Shown: positions 57,127 to 64,000 of the stretch, one piece after another | How the letters are laid out: every line of letters begins with the position of its first letter | How positions within the stretch are numbered: position 1 is the stretch's first letter | DNA from: Hemerocallis citrina | Lineage: Eukaryota; Streptophyta; Magnoliopsida; Asparagales; Asphodelaceae | Assembly: GCA_017893485.1 (NCBI GenBank) | Contig: CM030359.1 | Location: 36,005,994-36,069,993 of the forward strand | DNA length: 64,000 bases | Direction of reading: 5' to 3' | Notes under the pieces: model-generated | What the model was told of the DNA's origin: nothing | Databases searched by the model: none | Seen by the model: only the letters and a program-made list of their open reading frames with translations | Position numbers and translations under genes: made by a program

Positions 57127-57884
57127 TGTTAGGAATGTGTCTTGAATACTCCTGGTTCAGATTAGAAGAAGGTAAGATGAAGCACGGAGGTCGAAGCGCC
57201 GAAGAGAGTAGAATATAACAGAGCAGCAATAGTGCAGGCATAGTTGCGGTCGACTGTCCCAAGTTGTGGTCGACTGCACCCCCGACCGCACACCCGACCA
57301 CAATTGCATAGGATATGGTCGAGAGGAGGATAGTCGACCAGTGTTGTTGGACGGTCGAGGATGGTCGACCGACCGCAGCACTGTGTTTGTTTTGGGCCTC
57401 GATTTGTTAGGTCATTTCAGCCCAATCTTCAACTCCAAGTTAGATTGTACGGCTCCTATTCAATTACTTCTTTTCCAGGTTGTATCGGACGACTGAGAAT
57501 TAAGATTAGACCTAGGTTTCTTTCTATTCCTTTATATATATTGTAAATTCCTCCAATATGAGAGTAGAGTACTTCATAGATTGTTTTCTCCATTACAAAG
57601 AGAAGCTGGGAGAGAGAGAGTTCTCGATGAGTGAGTTTAATTCCTTGTATTGAGTGAATCAGTAACTCCTTATAATCTCTTATAGTTGAATATCATATCC
57701 CCCTATATTCCCCCCCCCCCCGGATTAAGCAAAAACTAACTCGGATAAATCATCGATATGTTTATGTTAGATTGGTGGATTTACTTGTTTGCTCAATTGA
57801 TTCATCTCATCTACTTCGACTTCCTTATTGCTCTATTTAGTTCCGATGCGACAATGGGCATTGGTTGACACCCCAATCCCAACA
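57127..57884 (+). repeat. 5' LTR of the gag-protease copia element
   Basis: 758 bp. A TTTATATATATT box lies near 57531-57542. Contains clustered GGTCGACCG palindromes at about 57340-57380, also present in the other LTR. A C-rich run at about 57709-57721 replaces TTTTTCTC of the partner. Confidence 0.9.
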
Positions 57885-57886
57885 AC

Positions 57887-57898
57887 TGGTATCAGAGC
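57887..57898 (+). other. Primer binding site (initiator Met tRNA)
   Basis: TGGTATCAGAGC starts two bases after the 5' LTR. Confidence 0.88.
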
Positions 57899-57944
57899 TT
57901 CAGGTTGTCAAGTCCCTTAGTTAAGAGGACAGGCCACAGTATTT

Positions 57945-59023
57945 TGAAGATCAAGCAGTTCGATGGAAAGATCAATTTTAATCTTTGGAAGGTTGACGTG
58001 TATGATGTCCTTGTTCAAGAACGTTTGCAGTTAGTCATTCAGAAGAAAGAAAAGCCAACTAATATGAATGATGATGGTTAGGAAGATATTCGTGAAAGAG
58101 ACATAAGTCTGATCTGACTATCATTGGCGGACGAGGTCAAGTACAGATTTCTTGAAGAAACTGATGTGGCGAGTTTGTGGGAAAAACTCATAGCTGACTA
58201 CTCTGGTTCGTTGTTATTAGATCGGATGCATTGGAAGAGGAAGTTGTTCCGTTCATCTATGAAGGAAGGTACCAATCTCCAAGACCACATTAGAGAGTTC
58301 AATAAGGTATTATCTGAACTTCAGGCGATCAATGCGGATGTGTGTGAGGAAGATAAAGCTTTCAACCTGATATATTCACTGTCGAATTTGTACAAGCCTT
58401 TGATCACTACCATGCTACATGGTAAATCTGCCAAGGAGAGTATTTCGATAGATGGTGTAATCAAAGCATTAAAGGAAAATTAACTTATGAAGGAGACTCA
58501 GAAATCATTGCCTTTCCCAAGTTGTCTAGCAGTGGATGGTCCTTCATGGGAAAGACAAAGTGCTATGCAAAAAGATTCGATCCGTTGCCGATATTGTAAG
58601 AGACCAGGGCATATCAAGAAAGACTGTTGGAATTACAGAATAGAGAGCGCCAAGAATAGGAATTCAGCCGCTAATGTGGTTAGTGCCTTTAATTCTGGTG
58701 ATTCGTGTCCTCTTATTTCAAATTCTTTAGAAATGGATTCTAGTTGGTTTCTTGACTCAGGGAGTTCTTCTCATATTTGCTCGAAGAGGGAGTTGTTTTC
58801 TACTTATAAGTCTACTACAGGACATTGGGTGACAACGGAAACTGGGGAGATTTGTGAAGTAGTGGGTGAAGGGATAGTTGAGTTGAAGATGTCAGGTCTA
58901 AATATGTTCACTTTAAGAGATGTTTTGCATATTCCTCTACTAAAACAGAATCTAATTTCCTTAGGAACTCTTGATGCACGGGGTTATAGGTACACAGCTC
59001 GAGGTGGAGTCATCGTAAGGTGA
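57945..59023 (+). pseudogene. Copia gag and protease start
   Basis: One frame runs through with stops near 58079, near 58116 and at 58481-58483. It starts with a gag N-terminus (KQFDGKINFNLWKVDV), then a UBN2-type gag core (VASLWEKLIADYSGSLLLDR, LQDHIREFNKVLSELQAI, INADVCEEDKAFNLIYSL). The zinc knuckle CRYCKRPGHIKKDC at about 58584 (C-x2-C-x4-H-x4-C) is intact. Protease follows with SSWFLDSGSSSHICSKRELF, whose DSG is the catalytic triad. The frame ends at 59023 before integrase. Confidence 0.9.
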
Positions 59024-59434
59024 TTAGAGGTATGACAGTGGTTGGGCCAAGCCAAAACAATCTTTACAAGCTTTGGAGAATCCGAAAATCCTGCGTACGT
59101 GTTGTTACTTCTTTTCCCGTTATTCCCGCAAGCTCAGCTAGTTTGCCGCAACTAGATTCATCGAGGCGAGACTATGATGTTTGAATATCATCGAGAGGTG
59201 GAGAATGCCTAAGGGTAGATGGAGTTCACGTGTAGGTTGGCAACTCCGTGAGTACATCTACAGAGGTGTACCCTTGAAAGGGTATACTGGAATTGGTGAG
59301 ATTGGGTAGAGATCATTGCAACTAGAAGAAGAAGCTATTGTTCTAAGTTTTTTTTTGCAAGTAGAATTCATTTGAGTTTGGTGATGAATAACACATCATG
59401 TGATAGCACTCGTAATGCAATCCAATGTGAAGTT

Positions 59435-60178
59435 TGTTAGGAATGTGTCTTGAATACTCGTGGTTCAGATTAGAAGAAGGTAAGATGAAGCATGGAGGTC
59501 GAAGCATCGAAGATAGTAGAAGAAAACAGAGCAGCAATAATGCAAGCATAGTTACGGTCGACTGTCCCAAGTTGCGGTCGACCGCACCCCCGACCACACA
59601 CCCAACCGCAGTTGTACAGGGTTTGTCCGAGAGGAGGACGGTCGACCAGTTTGGTTGGATGGTCGACCGACCGTGGTGCTGTGTTCATTTTAGACCTCGA
59701 TTTGTTAGGTCGTTTCAGCCCAATCTTTAACTCCAAGTTAGATCGTACGGATCCTATTCAATTACTTCTTTTCCAGGTTTTATCGGATGACTGAGAATCA
59801 AGATTAGACCTAAGTTTCTCTCTATTCTTCTATATATATTCTAAACTCCTCCAATATGAGAGTAGAGTACTTCATTGATTATTTTCTCCATTGCAAAGAG
59901 AGACTCGAGAGAGAGATAGTTCTTGGTGAGTAAGTTTAATTCCTTGTATTGAGTGAATCAGTAACTCCTTGTAATCTCTTCTAGTTGAATATCAGATCTC
60001 CCTATATTTTTCTCTGGATTAAGTAAAAGCTAATCGGGATAAATCATCAGTGTGTTTGTGTTAGATTGGTGGATCCACTTGCTTGCTCAATTGATTTGTC
60101 TCATCTACTTCGACTTCGTCATTTCTCTATTTAGTTCTGCTGCGAAAATGGGTGTTGTTTGACGCCCCAATCCCAACA
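59435..60178 (+). repeat. 3' LTR of the gag-protease copia element
   Basis: 744 bp, matching 57127-57884. It could donate its promoter or poly(A) site to HMGCL transcripts because it is in the sense direction. Confidence 0.9.
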
Positions 60179-60183
60179 TTTAG

Positions 60184-60912
60184 CATGCACACTGAACCAT
60201 TTAATAGCACATCTGCTCTTTGTGTGGCTCTATCTCCAAAGAATAATAAATAGGAGCGAAAGGAAATTTTGGTAAGAGGACACTGAACCGACAGAAGATG
60301 TTCCTTGTTAAAAAGCAGCAACCGTTTATAGTGTTGAAAAAGTAGAGGTGTCAATTCCATGGTGGATAACTCGAGGGCCTTAACTATTTGAAAATATACC
60401 AAATGTGCAGAATTTGGTAATTAGGTTTGGGATTAATTGTAATTGATCTCCCACTGTATTTGTCGTTCGTAGATACAGATTCATGGGTGGCACACTTCTC
60501 AAAACACCGGGTCTTTTCTTTGCTTAAAGAAGGATATGAACATAGAATAAGAGACAAGGTTATCACAAGAGAGCCAGTAAAACAGTCACATGGTTTATGG
60601 CAACAAATAAGATGGTATTAGGAGCCAACTATATTTAGAATGTCTAGATTGCCTCTATAAACTAGAATAAGCTCTATTTAATGTTTCTTTGCATTTTTTT
60701 TAGATAATATGTAATGGAATTTCTGATATTGTGAGGTGATACCTCTCTGCCAACTACCAATTCTAGTGTATTTTATATGAGTAGTTCTTTGAGGAGAAAG
60801 TTAGGATTAACTACAGGGTATTTACATTGGCATTCAGAGGTCTTATATATCGGGACTCTATAGTCTTTATATTAGAAAACACCATCAAATATTCCCCAAA
60901 TATCTATCTTTA
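60184..60912. other. HMGCL intron 5, middle part
   Basis: AT-rich DNA between the two LTR elements, nothing recognised. Confidence 0.55.
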
Positions 60913-60917
60913 TCTAC

Positions 60918-61077
60918 TATTAGATTTAAGGATAGGAAGGAATAGTTGTTTGGATTCTTATTGATTGGATAACTGAGTACAGTATGTTTCCTATATATAA
61001 GAGAGAAGGAAAGACTAAACCAATACATTATTCGATCTGGGACTAAACTAATCTCTTATATAACATAATATCTGACA
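60918..61077 (-). repeat. 3' LTR of the small non-autonomous LTR element
   Basis: 160 bp. It contains CCTATATATAAGAG, a TATA-like palindromic stretch. It matches 62904-63065 with several substitutions and a short indel. Confidence 0.88.
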
Positions 61078-61294
61078 CCCCCTCTCAAATTCAAGTTGGT
61101 TCAAGCAACATAAGTTTGAAATATTGACGATGTTCATGTGGCAGGGATGACACACGGTGGTGCAGGAACGGCGCTCAGTAACAGCACATGGGACGGTGCA
61201 CGATGGCGGAGTAGCGGCTCTTGGATCTGGGACGACACATGGTGGTTCCTGGTGATGATGCTCGATGGCATAGGGAAGGCGCTCAATAGATAGC

Positions 61295-61650
61295 GTATGT
61301 TGGGATCTCACCCCCGAACTGAGAAGTAGAAGTAGTAGTGGCGCACGGTAGTGGCGCATGTTGGGATCTCACCCCGAACTGAGAAGTATAAGTAAAAGTA
61401 GTAGTAACGCACAGTAGAGACCCATGTTGGGATCTTACCTCTGAACTAAGAAGTAGAAGTAGTAGTGGGGTAATGGCACATGTTGGGATCTCACCCCGAA
61501 CTGAGAAGTAGAAGTAGAAGTAGTAGTAGCGTACGGTAGAGGCGCATGTTGGGATCTCACCCCCGAATTGAGAAGTAGTAGTAATGGAAGGAACTAGTAT
61601 GTTGAGATCTTACTCCCGAACTGAGAAGTCGAAGTAGTAGTGGGGGATAT
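61295..61650. repeat. Tandem repeat with GGGATCTCACCCCGAACTGA motif
   Basis: About six irregular units each contain TGTTGGGATCTYACCCC, GAACTGAGAAGTAGAAGTA and a variable (GTA)n-rich and GGCGCA tail. Unit length varies from about 57 to 75 bp because of the (AGTAGA)n part. Confidence 0.85.
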
Positions 61651-62044
61651 CGGTGTTGTTGCTATTGAAAAGGAGTTGAAGATGGGTTGTTGTTCTTATT
61701 GAAGAGGGTGTTGAACGTGAGTTGTGGCAGCCGTCAAAAGTAGTGGATGATGTTGACGTCAGGATCTGAGATGATGTTAGGAACTGGGATGATGTCGGGA
61801 ACTCTCCCTCTCAAACTCACGATGGATTAATTAGTGTGAATTTGTATTTGAGATCTGGATGCAGAAGTTGGTAGGTGTCGACGAAAGTGGGATGAAGGAG
61901 ACGGAAACTAGGATGGTGTCGATATCTCTCCGTCTTAAACTCACACGATTGATCAACCAGTATGAGTTTGTTGACGAAGTACCAGAATCTCCCAAGATCG
62001 GGATGGCTGTAAAAGCTTGAAGAACCTGCAAGAAAGTGTTTTTT

Positions 62045-62180
62045 AACCAAAAAACGGGTTAGGATTTTGGGTTTGGGTTTGGGTCAGGTTTTGGGTTAGA
62101 TTTTGGATTTGATTTGGGTTTGGGTATGGGGTTTCAGATTTTGGGTTTGGATATGGGTTTTTTTATAACAGAAACGGGTT
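62045..62180. repeat. TTTGGG-rich low-complexity stretch
   Basis: Degenerate runs of GGGTTTGGG, GGGTTTTGGG and GGATTTGGG. Similar to, but not the same as, the plant telomere repeat. Part of the element interior. Confidence 0.7.
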
Positions 62181-62890
62181 GACTGCGGGTCGGGTTTCAG
62201 GTTTTAGAAGGACAATGGGCGGCTAGGGTTTTTGAAAGAGATTTTGGAGTAGAATAGGTGGCGGCTAGGGTTGATGGAGTTGGCTTCAGGAAGAGGTAGG
62301 GCTAGGGTTTCAGGAGTTGCTGATGGTTTCAGGTAGGGTAGGGTAGTTTCTGGCGATGGTTGGTTACTGATGGAGTTTCAATTGAGATGGAACTTCGGGC
62401 AGTTGTTGATGGTGGTGATGGCGAAGTTGTGGATTGGAGGGAGTTGGAGTTGAGGTTGAAGATGGCGTTGTTGATGGAGGTTGACTTGGGGATTGGAGTT
62501 AGCCAGGAGATTTCAGTCGGGGTCGGGTGGTGGTCTGTAGGGGCGCTGGCGACAGCGGCGACGCCGGCGGGGTTCGACGATGGCAAGGGAACTCAACGAT
62601 GGCATGGAGATCAGGAGGAAGTGTTGTTGCTGAAGTCGTTGTTGGCTTGTTGCCGGCGTTGTTGGAGTAGCTGCTCTTGTTGTTGTGGATTACAGTTAGG
62701 ATTCAGAGATTAGGAATTGATTAAGAATTTGGGTTGGCGGCTGATTTTGGTTTGTGGGGGGAGATTAGAGTTTTCGGATTTGATCCGGAGAGAGATGTTG
62801 TCGATTGGAGGTGGAGTGATTCCAATGAAGGCGGGAACCACTCCACCTCGACGATGATAATAAAATTAGCACATGCCTTATCCATGTACA
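62181..62890. other. GC-rich non-coding interior of the small LTR element
   Basis: Lies just inside the primer site on the minus strand, where gag would be. Open frames on either strand (for example 62360-62713) are Val/Gly/Asp-rich or Pro/Ser/Thr-rich and match nothing I know. No gag motif is seen. Confidence 0.55.
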
Positions 62891-62903
62891 GGCTCTGATA
62901 CCA
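62891..62903 (-). other. Primer binding site (initiator Met tRNA) of the small LTR element
   Basis: The minus strand reads TGGTATCAGAGCC immediately beside the 5' LTR (62904-63065). Confidence 0.88.
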
Positions 62904-63065
62904 TCTTAGATTTAGGGATAGGAAGGAATAGTGATTTGGATTCTTATTGATTGAATAACTGAGTACAATATGTCTCCTATATATAGGAGAGAAGGGAAGA
63001 CTAGACTAATACATTATTCGATATGGAACTAAACTAATATCTCTTATCTAACATAATATCTAACA
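62904..63065 (-). repeat. 5' LTR of the small non-autonomous LTR element
   Basis: 162 bp, partner of 60918-61077, followed by TCTAC. Confidence 0.88.
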
Positions 63066-63070
63066 TCTAC

Positions 63071-63516
63071 CAATTCTTCCAATATTTTTTTTTTATAATC
63101 CCCAAATTTTCAAATATATAGAAAGAAGGTTATTTGAAGAAAACCATATGCTGGTGGACTGCCTGGCGAAATTAGAATCTAGCAACTTCACAGAGTGCAT
63201 GAGAACACTACGAAGAGGCTGCAGTTAAATGTTAGACTACAGTGGAGGAATGCTTCAGTCGAGTATACTCTCTCAAATCTTAAATCCATTCACATTTGTA
63301 AAGCCTTTTTGATGAAACTCCCCGATGCATGTAATCTTACTCTTCTAAATTTTTGTCCAGTTTTAGTAGGTGATTGTTTATAATCTTTTCTTTTTCTTTT
63401 TCAGTGAGGATGCATATTTGGTAATTGAATTATTTTTTTTCATGTATGCATTGGCTTTGTTGTCGTACTTCAGGCAATCTGCTGATTCTAGATGTTGATA
63501 TTCAATTATATACTAG
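63071..63516. other. HMGCL intron 5, last part
   Basis: T-rich intron ending TTATATACTAG at 63516. Intron 5 without its insertions would be about 1.5 kb. Confidence 0.7.
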
Positions 63517-63653
63517 GTATGTGTCGTGTGTAGTGGGTTGTCCAGTAGAAGGCGAGGTACATCCATCAAAGGTTGCATATGTAGCAAAGGAGCTTTACGA
63601 CATGGGGTGCTCTGAAATCTCTCTTGCTGATACTATTGGAGTTGGTACACCAG
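63517..63653 (+). CDS. HMGCL: Hydroxymethylglutaryl-CoA lyase, coding exon 6 (last in window)
   Basis: The last base of codon 262, residues 263-307 and one base of the next codon: [49 protein letters not shown] carries Asp300, matching catalytic Asp204 of the human enzyme. Donor CACCAG/GTATGA at 63653. The remaining exons, with the metal-binding HxH and the active-site Cys of GGCPYA, must lie to the right. Phases of all six exons agree, so nothing seen here says the gene is broken. Confidence 0.96.
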
Positions 63654-64000
63654 GTATGATTTGGTTCTGACCAAGATACAGATTAATCTCATATTGTTCA
63701 ATGACATGACTTTTAGTTGATGAGAGAATGCATTCAGCACATCAATGAAAGACAAATACACATAAATCTTTAATAGAGATCAGATGTATCATGCATTATG
63801 TAATTCCTTGTTTGATTTAGATTTTTAGTCTTGATCCCATGTAGATTAGTTATCCTTAAAATAAAATATCTGCTATTATAACTTCAAATTAAGTACAAGA
63901 GGCTGTCCTCAGTAATTTGTGTGCGGTCCTTGTCCTGATGTTGTTCGCTAAATTAACTTTTTGGCGTGTGCACTGCACATATTTTGTCCTTCACATGTAC
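63654..64000. other. HMGCL intron 6, start
   Basis: Intron sequence from the donor to the window edge, nothing recognised. Confidence 0.7.

Larger units (their letters stand above)
57127..60178 (+). mobile_element. Non-autonomous copia element with gag and protease start only
   Basis: LTRs at 57127-57884 (758 bp) and 59435-60178 (744 bp) begin TGTTAGGAATGTG and end CCCAATCCCAACA. TTTAG flanks it at 57122-57126 and 60179-60183. The primer site TGGTATCAGAGC (57887-57898) fits initiator Met tRNA. The 1.55-kb interior encodes gag and the protease start. Integrase, RT and RNase H are missing, replaced by about 400 bp of non-coding DNA. It lies in sense orientation in HMGCL intron 5. The LTRs contain TATATATA promoters and differ by several substitutions and short indels. 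Confidence 0.93.
60918..63065 (-). mobile_element. Small non-autonomous LTR element, 2.1 kb
   Basis: Short LTRs at 60918-61077 (160 bp) and 62904-63065 (162 bp) are flanked by TCTAC (60913-60917 and 63066-63070). On the minus strand the LTR starts TGTTAGATATTATG or TGTCAGATATTATG, and its far end reads ATCTAATA or ATCTAAGA instead of CA. The primer site TGGTATCAGAGCC (plus 62891-62903) and the purine tract GAGAGGGGG (plus 61078-61086) set minus orientation. The interior, about 1.8 kb, codes for nothing recognisable and contains tandem repeats. Its size lies between TRIM and LARD elements. The primer suggests a copia relative. Confidence 0.85.

Noticed and set aside
62045..62180. Interstitial telomere repeat
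   Set aside because: Units are TTTGGG, TTTTGGG and ATTTGGG mixtures, not the TTTAGGG array. Low-complexity sequence is the better label.
62360..62713. 117-codon open frame in the small LTR element
   Set aside because: Biased Val/Gly/Asp composition from repeated GTTG and GGTG words, with no gag motif.

Overview
The window is nuclear DNA of a flowering plant, most likely a eudicot. The only host gene I can identify is the 5' two-thirds or so of a gene for hydroxymethylglutaryl-CoA lyase (HMGCL), on the + strand. Six coding exons lie at 33735-33901, 44979-45171, 47356-47535, 56505-56585, 56670-56833 and 63517-63653. They join without a frame break into 307 codons plus one base and end at a splice donor, so the gene continues to the right of the window. 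About 0.9 kb of coding sequence is spread over 30 kb because four of the larger introns hold transposons. One or two non-coding 5' exons may lie near 29.6-30.5 kb.

The left 23 kb is a nest of retroelements with no host gene. A decayed RTE-type LINE (+ strand) was split into four pieces (4520-5067, 13240-13533, 17159-17568, 22081-22700) by three later insertions, each with a 5-bp target-site duplication (TSD). These are a non-autonomous gypsy element with gag but no pol (5068-13239, minus strand, TSD GTACC, paired 616-bp LTRs), a probable 3.6-kb solo LTR (13534-17158, TSD TATGG), and a probable 4.5-kb solo LTR (17569-22080, TSD AGAGA). The 3.6-kb LTR is itself interrupted by a 441-bp LTR-like insertion (15335-15775, TSD AGAAC). 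A related long LTR in the opposite orientation fills 1-3531.

From 23 to 30 kb there is a degenerate hAT transposon (23145-26966, 8-bp TSD), AT-rich DNA, and a 957-bp element with terminal inverted repeats and an internal array of small palindromes (28656-29612, probable 9-bp TSD), just upstream of the presumed HMGCL promoter.

Inside HMGCL, the 5' intron holds a copia RT-RNase H remnant (about 31.0-32.76 kb). Intron 1 holds a copia element with both LTRs (33914-43786), inserted 12 bp after the splice donor and itself interrupted by a second hAT (35637-39243). Intron 2 holds a CACTA terminal fragment. Intron 3 holds a Mutator-like element with TIRs of 350-400 bp (47686-51417) carrying an antisense L1 fragment (48533-50743), and then a 5'-truncated sense L1 (52312-55515) broken by only two stop codons. 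Intron 5 holds a gag-protease-only copia element (57127-60178) and a 2.1-kb non-autonomous LTR element (60918-63065).

Most boundaries were set by reading matched terminal repeats together with matching target-site duplications. I saw no tRNA or rRNA gene that I trust, no CRISPR array, and no bacterial, viral or organellar segment. I found no convincing new biological system. The most unusual objects are the pol-less gypsy element filled with several minisatellites, the palindrome-array element next to the gene, and the long-LTR family represented three times.
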